Assembly: GCA_013397455.1 (NCBI GenBank)
Contig: VYZB01000026.1
Span: 2,100,533 to 2,164,532 of the forward strand
Source: Crotophaga sulcirostris
Taxonomy: Eukaryota > Chordata > Aves > Cuculiformes > Crotophagidae
Reading direction: 5' to 3'
DNA: 64,000 nt
The notes under the pieces were generated by a model that worked only from the letters and a program-made list of their open reading frames with translations, was not told the DNA's origin and did no database searches. Position numbers and translations under genes: made by a program. This document shows positions 54,218 to 63,929 of this stretch, in pieces. Position 1 is the first letter of the stretch. Each line of letters begins with the position of its first letter.

Positions 54218-56278
54218 ATTCTTCTTATGATTCTCTTAAATGAGAGAAGTGATAGAAGTGAGTTTGGTTACAGCCCTTAGGTTCAGTGAGGATAATCCAC
54301 AGAGGCACTGTTCTCAGGGGGAAGCATTTGTCAAACATATTTTGGACTTGCAATACAGAAAGGTGACTGCAGCAAATTTTTCAGACACGCCACATAAAAA
54401 AGGAAAAAGAGAACAGTGCTGTCGTAAGACATGGTCAGGGGGATACTAAATGGCTGTGTAAACAGTTCACTTACTGCACAGCTGAGAGGTGTGACTGCCA
54501 TGCAAGAGGTTTCTCTTCTCGTTTGTGTAATTGGTCTCACACAAATTCAAGACCTATCTTTTATGAAGTTCTAGGTTGACTCAGTTTAATTAACCTCACC
54601 AGAAAACTGTGTTTCATTAATTTGCAGAGGTTTGTGTAATGCTTGTGGCTCCAGAGGAATGAAGAACATTAACTCTGATATAAGTCCTTATTATACAATG
54701 AGGAGACCTTCAGCTTCTCCCAAAAGACTGTCTAGTAAAAACAACCAAAATAGATTCAGATAACTAAGACTTGTCCTAACTTTCTACTTAATGGCATGGT
54801 CTGAAAAAAGAAGTCATAGCATCAGTTGCAAGCATATCTGTCTATGCAAGAAAATTCACTAACACGTGTTATTAAACTTCAAATGCATTTAAAATTAAGA
54901 TTTTCAAACCAGCAGCATTTTGTATCAAGGTTTTTCATAATGGTTGTCTCTAATAAAACTGGCTCTGCTTACTCAGAATACTGAGGTGAAAACAAGGAGA
55001 AATACCAGCCACATTTTGTTCCCAGTCTAAGTGACATAATTCCGTGCACTACAGTCATGGTGCTTCTCATTTACTCCTGTGCAAGACTTTGATTCAACAA
55101 AGCACTTACATATGCGCTGAAAGCCCTTACCGAGCAAAGAAATCCCTTTACTTAACTGTAAGCAAAGTTAGACTGGATGTCACTGCTTGGATTTTTTCAA
55201 GTTAAATGTGTGTCTAAGACCTTTACTGGACAAGAGCCAAATTGAATAACATACAGGATTCAGGTCTATCCCCTGTAATCTTCCCCATAATGCTCGAAAT
55301 CTTTCTTCTCTAAACTATCTTGCCTGATACTGTTTACCTTGTCTTAGCACTAAATGCAACATGATCCACAGAAAGTTCCACGTGTAATTGTGCTGCATGA
55401 AACTGAACAGGGGGTGGGGATCCTCTAACATTGTGAGACTGGCTCTGTAAGTTGTATGAGGCTGGGAATATGAGTTAAATTTGCAGTGTAGTTAACTGCC
55501 AAGTAAGAATATTAAGTATTACTTCTGCAAAAATAGCTGACTTCTGGAGTAAGTCCCCATAATTGTGACAGCTATAGGCACATGCTCAAGAAAGTTCAAG
55601 AGGATTTTAATTAAAAGGGAGAGGAACTTTATATTCAATATTAAACTGAAAAGGAAACATCAGAAATAACTTAGCAATTCTGTCCCAAAAAAATCTGCTA
55701 CTAAAAGTGGAAGAAGTGGTGAAGTCAGGATCATGTCTAACTGTTGGGAGTCCTGGGTGGCACTCCCCAGTCATTCTAATGACTGCTGGAAGATGTGTAT
55801 GAACTGGGAGGCATTTTCTGAAACTGGATCATTTAACAGTCTTCCACTTACTCTGGAAGATACTATACAGTCCTTTTCATAAAACAATAGAGGTCTAACA
55901 TTTAATGAGGTATTTCTTTTTCCCCCCACTCCTCTTACTGGAAAGCTGTTCCAGCCCTTTGCTTCACCTTGTCAAGCATCCGGACTAAATTTAACCATGA
56001 ACAGGGTATAAATATTTATTCATGTACTGGTGTTCTCCTTTATTTAAAGAGTGGTAGAGTGCTTTCCCTCATTAATGTTTACTCTCTTACTGCCAACTGT
56101 AGTTGCTTTGTCTGACTGAATCCCATACTGCTGTTCCTCTCCAAGCTAAGCTGATCCTGCTCTTTCACCATGTTTGCATTATTCCTCAACTCCCTGGCAA
56201 GTGCTGCTGTATGGCACAGTCAACTTTTCTGCCTTAAGTTTGTATGACTTACCTGGCAGGTTCCAGTCATTGCTCCTG
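54218..56278. other. Single-copy A+T-rich sequence
   Basis: Nothing recognised on either strand. Confidence 0.55.
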
Positions 56279-56430
56279 TGGTTTTGTGTTTGTTTTTTTG
56301 TCTTGCTGTTGTGTTTTTTGGGTTTTTTTTTTGTGTGGTTCTTTTGTGGGGTTTTTTTTGCTTGTTTTTGTTGTTGTTGTTGTTGCTGTTGTTGTTTGTT
56401 TGTTTTGGGGTTTTTTTGTTGTTCCCCTCC
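56279..56430 (+). repeat. T/G-rich low-complexity tract with GTT repeat core
   Basis: About 150 bp composed almost wholly of T and G on the + strand, with a (GTT)n core at about 56366-56400 interrupted by one GCT. It is read in several frames as artificial poly-Phe/Val/Cys or, antisense, poly-Gln/Lys. These open frames are compositional and not genes. Confidence 0.9.
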
Positions 56431-58182
56431 CATCCCCCTGGTACTGTTACAACCTTTCATCTGTATTTGGAGATTGTCACATCTCCAGCAGCAGCATGTA
56501 TGGCACTTCAGACTCCCTATCCATACAGGCAGCATCTTGCAGGCAGACTAAAGGCACCTTTCAGAAGGCAAACTTTTTAAGACAGAGTAATTAGGGGAGG
56601 AATATCTGCATAGGTCTTTTCTGCATTTCCATAGAAATTTCATTCTCAAATGTGGAGACAGTAGTCAACTTTCTTGGAAATACTCTTCAAAAGTGATTTG
56701 AGCAAGTTTTACAAAGATGAATGTATCCCAGATTAGATGAGAGTAATATATTTGTCCTTTTATTAAAGGATTCTGACATGTCACAATATGAATAGACAAA
56801 GAATGAACTCTTCCTCAGGTGGGACTTTTTAGTATCTGGGATACCTAACCAAAACTTGCTCACTTTTTATCTTGCTGTATCAAAGGTGCTTTCCTGATTT
56901 TACTTTTTTAGATCATGGATAAAAGTCAGCTTTCCTGCTCAGAGCTCCTTTCTTAGCTTTGTGCCCTCTTTTGCCCTTGCCTTTCCGATTTTTTTCCTGC
57001 TCTGCTAACTTTCTAATAAGAGTGCAAACACCAGTTTGGCAGAGTTAATGTGGAAGAACTTGCCAATCTCTCGGATCTGCGGTCTTGATGCTTTTAACTT
57101 TACACTCTTCCAAGGAAAAAGTTTTTCCAAGAATTGAGGAATTATGAATGTTTACTCAATGTTGATATTTATAATGCTTGCATAAGCATGTTGTTGGATG
57201 TTGTACTGTAGACTTTAAGAGTTTCTGTAAACTATGCTCTGTAAACTGTAAGACCTGAAGTTTGTACTGTAATTGTTTAAATTTTTTCAATTAACCAGGA
57301 CTGACATGGTCTCGATGAGCCCCTGGGAAACTTGGATACTGCAGATTATTTGGCACTGACCTTTATGCTCTGGCATTGAATCAGGATGCCCTGGCACAAT
57401 GTTAGCATGCACTACACCACCTTGGGATGCAAGCTACTGGAGATGTAAAAGAATGTTTTATTTCTTGTTCTAAATTATTGCTGCACATTCTTAACCCATT
57501 CTTTCCTTCTACCTGAGAAGTGACTGTGCTGATATTAAGCATTTCTTGTCCAGTTTTCACTTATTTCATGAATTGTTCCAAGATTCAGTTATTAATGATT
57601 TCACTAGAGCTTTGGCCACTCTCTGAAGGGTATCACTTTTTGATTAAGTGCATATCATAGTGGGTTGTTATTCAGTGGTAATGTGTTAGTGTGATTGCTA
57701 AGTAACTTTTTTTCCATCCCAGCTCTGTTCAATAGCTTTTATTCATGGTCTAGAAGCATTAATAATCTTCAGCACAGTTCTGTAGCTAAACTGACAAATG
57801 CAGTAAATAAATAGGGGAGTATTCTGTAACGTATTAAGATAATTGTACACCTACCTACAACATTAGTGAGCCTGGTTTTGGAGTGTTGTATAAAAAAGAA
57901 AGGGTTTCCTCTTCAGACAGGAAGATGAAATATCTGCTAAAATCCCTCCAACTCTGGAAACCTTGTCTTGGAAGGAAGAATTGAGAACTAGATGCACAGT
58001 CTATTCCGTTAATCAGGAAAAACATAAAAAGGTGACTCGGTAGTAAGTTATATGAAACTGAAAAGGGATTTCTGAGGGTAGATTCATTTCCTTGTAACAG
58101 CAAGATACATGATAATGCCAGTGCTTCCAAAATTATTTTAGTCCCATTTGGTCTAAAACTACAGTGCATCCCACTCCCCACC
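56431..58182. other. Single-copy A+T-rich sequence
   Basis: Nothing recognised. Confidence 0.5.
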
Positions 58183-58342
58183 CCACAAAAAAAAAAAAAA
58201 AAGGAAAAAAGAAGCTAAAGCATAATTAACTTATGGATCATTTAGCTTGGTAGGTTGTGTTTATTTCCCGCTTCAAAAGTTTTAAAATAAGACTAGAGTT
58301 GGTTTGGGGTTTTTTTGTTTGTGTTTTTTTGTTTTGTTTTTA
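58183..58342. repeat. A-tract and T/G-rich low-complexity pair
   Basis: A long A run at about 58186-58202 lies about 100 bp from a T/G-rich tract at 58300-58342 that resembles the composition of the one at 56279. No AATAAA signal precedes the A run at the expected distance. Confidence 0.75.
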
Positions 58343-61300
58343 AAGAACTGCCTAAACTCAGAGTTGATTGGCCAAATACAGAAACAATTGATTGAGAATC
58401 TCTGTAATGCCACTCTGGGGAACATAATAGTTCCTTTAACCTCTAAAGTCAATGCAGGATGAATTTTAACCCTGTAATGTTCTCAGACCTGGTCCTCACT
58501 CCTAGCAAACTCAAGGAAGGGCCCATAAAGTCAGTGGAAGGTGGATTGCACCTATAATCTTTTAATAGGTGCAAGATGTTGTGTGTTAACGATCACTAGA
58601 TATGTGGTCTGATTCCATAATAAATATTCAAGAAAATCTTACAAACAGTTTGAAAAATAAATATAACTGACATTTCTCCCAAATTGTCATGGAATGCACT
58701 CCAGCTGTATTTATTATACACATTTTCCCCACTTGCTATTTGCTTGCATTCTTTCATGATGAATGACATTGCCGTGTGTTGGAGTTATCGAGCTATCTTT
58801 CTTGTTTAAATCAGGAATGTGTAGGAGGTTATTTGAGGACAAAATACTGTAGGACCTCCTATCATATTTTTGAACTTGTCACATGGAGCTGAGCAGTGGC
58901 CGAATGCTTTGGTTTAGGCCAGAGTTTCAATGGAAGCAAAACACAGCCTGCTAATGCTACCAGTGCACTCGTGCACCGCTGTCTGCTTTGCTGTGGCTAC
59001 CAGAATTGAGGATCAGATCTCCATCCATTGTTTTCTGACTTTTCATTTGAAGCTTTTGTGCATAAATTTCATTTTTCTGATAAGGTAAAGTGTGGGTCTA
59101 GGCCATAACCATGAATCATCACAGCCTCATTGACATTAATAAAGTTGGCTGTCACCCAAATCCGGAGAAGCATTTCACCCTAGGGAGGCCTCCGAGTCCA
59201 TCAGAAAGCATACAAGAAAGCAAGCTGATCTTGTGGTATGCAGCAAATGTAAAGATCCAGTTTCAAAAAAAGTAAAGAAATGACACAACACCTAATGCCA
59301 TAAAAGCCATATGCCATTGCACAGGATATTGCTCACATGGCACAGATCTCAGAAGTTACATACATTTTGACTGCTATTTTACCCTTATGTTGTGTATAGA
59401 GTTATAAGAAAAATGATAAAAAGGCAAACAGTTTAATGAGAAAGTTTCTAAGAAATACAAGAAGTTCATTTGTGGGGAAACATTTCTATTTCTGGTTACT
59501 TCTATGATTGCAGTTTTCTCCTGAACATTTTGAACTTTGAAATTTACTCTGCATTTCTTCTTCCAATGCAAATAAAAAATGAACTAGCATCCCATCCCAA
59601 ATCTCCTTATCCTAGATAATCCTCTCCCTTCCTTAGGTGCTTGCCGTTACCAGTTGGCCAACATTCCTTTCTGATTTTCTTTGACCTCTCTCCTGGCCGC
59701 ATAGTGGTTCACTTGGAGACTGCTTCCTTCCTTGACCCCAGTGAAGAGGAGTGGTCAGGAAATGTTCCTGCGATGTGAATCCAGTGGCTTCAGTTCTTTG
59801 AGAAAGGTCCAGCTCTCCCACTACTGGACAAGAAACTCCACTTTTCCTTTTCTCTGTAGTGAAATTGGTTCCAACACTTCCTTATCCTCCCATGAGCTCA
59901 GTGTTAAGTGTAAATACTCTGAGAAGGCATACTGGATCAATCGCTTTAGGGATGCAGGTAGAATTTAAGGGCCTGTCTGCCTAAATCTACATTGCAACAG
60001 AGCAGAAAACAAGGTGCCCATATCACACCCCAAACTGGAAGGACACACTGTTATGCTCACATTGTGTAGTCACTGCAGAAACTTGTAGGATGGTCATGAT
60101 AGGCTGAGCGATGGAAACACCTAGGAGTTTAGGTGGTTTGAATCTGGATCGCTCTCAGGTACACAGGCAAAGTTTGAGCACCAGAAACCTATTAAGCTGT
60201 GTCTGTGACATTAACTACAACAGTCAGCAAAGTCTTGTGAAGTACCTGAATAAACTCCGGATTTGAGTGTACCGAATGTTGATGGGAAGTAGACTTGGAA
60301 GGTGAATGTGCAGTCAGAGTGGCTTTGCTGATGCAAAAGAAGCAAACTTACCAGAGAAAGTACATGCTCAGTCTCTAAGAGAGACTGCTTGCTTTGACAG
60401 TGCTCCATCCAGCTGGTAGGACAAAGCACAAAGATCGCCATAACGGGAGAATGAATGTTCAGGAAGCAAAGAAGACCAAATGATGTTTGAGAGCCGTATT
60501 GTAACTTTTCTAATTATTCAGGTTATAACTAGCATCTATAGCCATTTATGAGAGGTCTTACCAAGAAGTTTAAAACACACGATCACATACATCTGGGAAA
60601 GATTGAAACAGAGAAAAGAGACAGAAAACTTCCAGAGACCTCTGGAAAGGCATGACATAGCCACTTGCAAATTCAGCCTTTTCTACGGAGGAAGGATGCA
60701 TTCGCATTAGTGTGGCACTGGTCTCTCTCAACCTCTTCTTTGGATACCAATTCAAAATGCTTGGTTGTTTCCAGGGAGAAAAAAAAAAAGGGGGGAAGTT
60801 TTCTACAAAACCACATTCTTTGCTCTGTACCTAGATATGATGCAGGATGCAGTGTCGACTGATGCATGAGTCATGTACTCCACATGCATTACGGCACTCG
60901 GTAAGTGGGCAGTGAAGTAACAGTTGCTGATGCGTGAGTCATCAGCTGCTGCATGTGAGTGGGCAGTCAAATCCTGCATAAGCTGATTTTTCAGAGACAT
61001 TTCTAAGGGTATTTTGAAGCACAGCATATGGCATGGGCAAATTATTTTGGTTTTGTTTGTGCTTGCTGCGGCTTCAGCTTTGGCCGAGGCCCCACGTTAT
61101 TAGGCATGGCATATCCTACAAGTTTTATTTTCTGTCATTCCAGCTTTGACATGCTTGTCTAGAGAATTTCATCATCTGGTTCTCTGTAAGCAGCTTCCAT
61201 TTCTCTTTACATTCCAACAGAATTCAGGAAGTGAATGGAAATAGCAAACAAGATAAATAAACTATATTATTCCTTCTGCTGTTAGAGCTGCTTTGGCATC

Positions 61301-62199
61301 AAACTATGGTTCTGGTGAGTTTTAAATTCAAAATTTTCCCTTTCACTAGTTCTACTTTTAACATCATTTGGTGATATAAAATAGCTGCAGACCTCCGTCC
61401 TGCTGTTCCAAAATTTCCCCTGACAACTCTTACAGCTGCAGAAATCCTGCCACTTTCTGAGACAGGGCTCCTGCCACAGCCAAAATACCCCCAGCTGAGT
61501 TTTACAGAAGCCATACCCTACTTGTACTCTTTACACCCAGGGGAACATATGGATCAGACACCCCCTCCATCTTTATATGGAACTGGAGAAAGATGGTACT
61601 TAGCTTCCTCCCAATTTTTTCTAGACCCTTGGTGTGTAGCTCATGAGGAACATAAAAAAATGGCAAATTTCCAAGTTGTAAGAGAAAGACAGGCAGCTCA
61701 ATCTGGGCTGTATGGGACTTCTCAGCACTGGTCCTTGGACTTGGCATCTCCGCTGCCAGCTGTCACTGCTGCTGCTATCTCAAGGAGCAGCCCTGCGCAC
61801 CACGATGCAGAGTTTAGAGTGGAAGCTGCCCTGGTGACTCATGAGGGCGTTGTGTTTAAAAGCTGCTAGCAACAAGGGTTTATTTAAAGCTTTTTCTTAA
61901 TATATAAATCACTATCCGGTACAACTCCCCCTCAAAAAAAAGCTGCCAGACCCAAATCAAAAATGAGGACCACCACAAAAAGCAGACTGGTTGCAAAACA
62001 CAGCAATCAGAACTCAGGACATTGTGGATTTGGTGGTGCCCATAGCACCCTTTCGCGTGGCCGGGTATAATTACGCACCCACCATGCATGCACGCTTGGT
62101 TGCTCTGTGCCAGGCACTGACACTGCCTCTTCCACGGCCCCAGGGACACCTGATGGAGCAGGAACAAACTAGGGCACAGTATGGCCTTTCCTAACTTTC
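58343..62199. other. Distal upstream region of NOX4, mostly single copy
   Basis: A+T-rich at first, becoming more balanced towards NOX4. No exon recognised. It contains the duplicated AP-1-like element at 60860-60967 described separately. The open frame 61522-61869 (115 codons) has no recognisable domain. Confidence 0.5.
60860..60967 (+). promoter_or_regulatory. Imperfect duplication carrying two AP-1/ARE-like sites
   Basis: The 15-mer TGATGCRTGAGTCAT occurs at 60860-60874 and 60928-60942 with one mismatch. Each unit is followed by a GTRAGTGGGCAGT motif (60901-60913 and 60955-60967), so the block looks like an imperfect tandem duplication of roughly 50-70 bp. TGAGTCA is the consensus AP-1 (Fos/Jun) site. 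The second copy, flanked by GCTGATGC and CATCAGC, is near-palindromic and overlaps the wider Maf/NRF2-type recognition pattern. It lies about 2.3 kb upstream of the NOX4 start codon. Enhancer function is inference only. Confidence 0.4.
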
Positions 62200-62460
62200 G
62201 AGGACCTTGTGTTCAGACATGGGCTGCTCACTACAAGGACATTGAGATGCTGGAGCCCGTCCAGAGAAGGGCAACGAGGCTGGTGAGGGGTTGGAGAGGG
62301 TTGGAGAACAAGTCTTATGAGGAGCAGCTGGGGGAACTGGGGTTGTCTACAACTACCTGAGAGGTGGCTGTCGTGGGGTGGGTGTTGGGTCTCTTCTCCC
62401 AAGTGACAGGTGATAGGACGAGAGGCAATGGCCTCAAGTTGCACCAGGGGAGGTTCAAAT

Positions 62461-62610
62461 TCACAGTATCACAAGGTTGGAAAGGACCTGTGAGATCATC
62501 GAGTCCAACCTATAACCCAACACTAACACTAACACTAACACCAACTCATCATCTAAACCATGGCACATTATGGCACAAACGGCACGTTATGGCACGTTAT
62601 GGCACAAATT
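62461..62610 (-). mobile_element. CR1 LINE fragment 13, inverted and nested in fragment 12
   Basis: The left end is an inverted GTGATACT-type tail (TCACAGTATCACAAGGTTGG). It is followed by GGACCTGTGAGATCATCGAG and an ACTAAC repeat, the reverse complement of the fragment 8 and 10 sequence. The element's 5' side (right end here) runs into a roughly 10-bp tandem array. A 6-bp direct repeat CAAATT occurs on both sides (62456-62461 and 62605-62610) and may be a short target-site duplication. Confidence 0.88.
62562..62608. repeat. Short minisatellite, unit about GGCACGTTAT
   Basis: Five imperfect copies of a 9-10 bp unit (GGCACATTAT, GGCACAAAC, GGCACGTTAT twice, GGCACAAAT) lie at the 5' edge of nested CR1 fragment 13. 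The seed is probably the CR1's own TGCCAT motif, whose reverse complement (ATGGCA) begins the array. Confidence 0.8.
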
Positions 62611-63106
62611 AAGACATCAGGAAAAATTTCTTCACTGAAAGGGTGGTCAGGCCCTGGCACAGCTGCACGGGGAGGTGGTTGAGTCCCCGTCCCTGGAAAC
62701 AATTCCAGCAAAAGACGGGCAGATGAAGCGCTCAGGGAACTGGTTTAGCAGTGGACAGGTACGGTTGGACCCCATGATCTCAAAGGTCTTTTCCACCCAA
62801 GCGATTCTCCGTGCAGCCCAGCAGGACTTTCTCGGACAGCTTCTTTGTTTCCCCACGAATCGCAGCACACTTCCACGGCCGCTCCCCCACTCCCTCCTGC
62901 TTCTTGTATCACATTTCAGCACGAGGGGAAGGGCGTGGGGCGGGGGGACCCCACAGACGGGTTTCCCCCGTGTGGAAATGCGCTTTTCGGGGTGTTGGCG
63001 GGGCGACTTCGCCGGCCCCCCAGAGCCCCTCCAGGGCTGCTGCCGGGGGAGGGGGCGGCCAAAGGGGCAGGGGCCGGGGGGGCCGGAGCGCGGCGGCCGG
63101 AAGACA

Positions 63107-63139
63107 GGGCGGGGGGTGAGGGGTGGGGAGAGGGGAGGG
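63107..63139 (+). promoter_or_regulatory. Putative G-quadruplex motif upstream of NOX4 start
   Basis: Five or more runs of three to six G separated by loops of one to four bases on the coding strand, ending 91 bp before the ATG. The pattern satisfies the classical G3+N1-7 rule. Whether it is in the promoter or the 5' untranslated RNA depends on the unknown transcription start. Confidence 0.6.
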
Positions 63140-63230
63140 CCGCCGCGGCCCCGCTCAAAAGGAGGGCTCGCCCGCCCGGCGCCCCCCAAAGCCACCCCCT
63201 CAGGTCCCGGCCCGCAGGCGGCCCCGCACC

Positions 63231-63287
63231 ATGGCGCTGTCCTGGAGGAGCTGGCTGGCCAATGAGGGAAGCAAACACCTCTTTCTG
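63231..63287 (+). CDS. NOX4: NOX4 coding exon 1 (NADPH oxidase 4, N-terminus)
   Basis: NOX4 is a membrane haem flavoprotein that moves electrons from NADPH across the membrane to oxygen. It produces mainly hydrogen peroxide, partners with p22phox (CYBA), and is regulated largely at the level of expression. This exon encodes 19 residues starting MALSWRSWLANEG and ending SKHLFL, nearly identical to the N-terminus known for vertebrate NOX4 (human MAVSWRSWLANEG). The ATG has a strong Kozak context (ACC before, G after). An in-frame TGA at 63117-63119 with no ATG in between supports this start. The exon ends at a GT donor (CTG/GTAGGG, G at +5), phase 0. Only the cytosolic N-terminus is encoded here. 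The remaining domains (haem-binding helices, FAD and NADPH binding) lie beyond the window. Confidence 0.95.
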
Positions 63288-63929
63288 GTAGGGGGCTGCC
63301 CCCTCCGGCGGCGGCGGTGGTGGTGGTTGGGGGGCGCCCCCTCGGCGGCGCTGGGACGTGGGGGTGCTGGGGGGCTCGGGGCGGTTTGCAGGAGGTCCCA
63401 GCAGTGCCCGGTGTGAGGTGGCGGTGGGGGGGACACGGGACATCCTTGGGGACGCCGGTGTCGCCGGGGGTGAGGGGGGTGCGGCTGGCAGGGCCCAGGG
63501 GCAGCGCCATGTCCCGCTGGGAGCGGGCACACCTGGAACGTGCGGTTGCTTTTTGTTGGGAAGTTTTGTGCAGAGCGTGGAAGGATGCATCTCCTTGCAG
63601 GTCAAGGTCGCCTTTGTCCCTTTGTCCCCGGTTTTTATCCAGCTGAAGGCTCGGAGTAGCCTTTTGCCTGTGGAGGGCTTTGCCAGCTCCTAGCAGTTTT
63701 AAGTTACAAAGGTGAAGTTTTGGAAAGTTGAATGAAAGTGAAAATTTCTCACGTGGGGGCTATTCCTTTTAATATTTTAAAATATTGTATGTTAAACGCT
63801 TGAAGTTTGTTCTCCCGTTCCATTTACATATGTTTATGTAACTCCAGGAATGTGAATGAATGAAATTAACACTGCAGAGTTTGCATCTGTCATTTTCACT
63901 TACAACCTCTTGTTTCTGTTTTCTTTTAG
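63288..63929 (+). other. NOX4: NOX4 intron 1
   Basis: A 642-bp phase 0 intron. It opens with GTAGGG and closes with a pyrimidine-rich tract (TGTTTCTGTTTTCTTTTAG, 63911-63929). The first 250 bp remain CpG-rich and include a CGG/TGG trinucleotide run at about 63306-63330; the second half is A+T-rich. No transposon recognised in it. Confidence 0.9.

Larger units (their letters stand above)
62200..62813 (+). mobile_element. CR1 LINE fragment 12, next to the NOX4 promoter (interrupted)
   Basis: It begins near the end of CR1 ORF2 (TGGGCTGCTCACTACAAGGA, encoding an [24 protein letters not shown] segment). Around 62346 it skips the segment that normally encodes FSLEKRRLRGD and resumes at CTACAACTACCTGAGAGGTG, an internal deletion of roughly 50 bp. 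A second CR1 is inserted in inverted orientation at 62461-62610. After it the host resumes with ACATCAGGAAAAATTTCTTC and runs to a decayed tail (GCGATTCTCCGTG) at about 62813. The tail is only about 420 bp upstream of the NOX4 start codon, at the edge of the CpG-rich region. Left boundary approximate. Confidence 0.9.
62814..63540 (+). promoter_or_regulatory. CpG-rich promoter region of NOX4
   Basis: A sharp shift to very G+C- and CpG-rich sequence surrounds NOX4 exon 1, in contrast to the A+T-rich 60 kb before it. GC boxes (GGGCGG, Sp1-type) are at 62938-62943, 63053-63058 and 63107-63112. No TATA box is evident, consistent with a CpG-island promoter; the exact start of transcription cannot be read from the sequence. 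A G-quadruplex-type motif lies at 63107-63139. The long open frames on the - strand over this block (for example 62647-63510) result from G+C richness and the scarcity of stop codons. Confidence 0.8.

Noticed and set aside
56174..56594. Hydrophobic Phe/Val/Cys-rich and antisense poly-Gln open frames
   Set aside because: Produced by the T/G simple repeat.
61522..61869. 115-codon open frame upstream of NOX4
   Set aside because: No domain recognised and overlapped antisense by another frame; its closeness to NOX4 alone is not support.
62647..63510. 287-codon open frame on the - strand over the NOX4 promoter
   Set aside because: It is Pro/Arg/Ala-rich, crosses a CR1 end and NOX4 exon 1 antisense, and is explained by high G+C and few stop codons.
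63317..63693. Open frames of about 110 codons on the + strand in NOX4 intron 1
   Set aside because: They lie in the CpG-rich first half of a spliced intron, overlap each other in different frames and have no recognisable domain.
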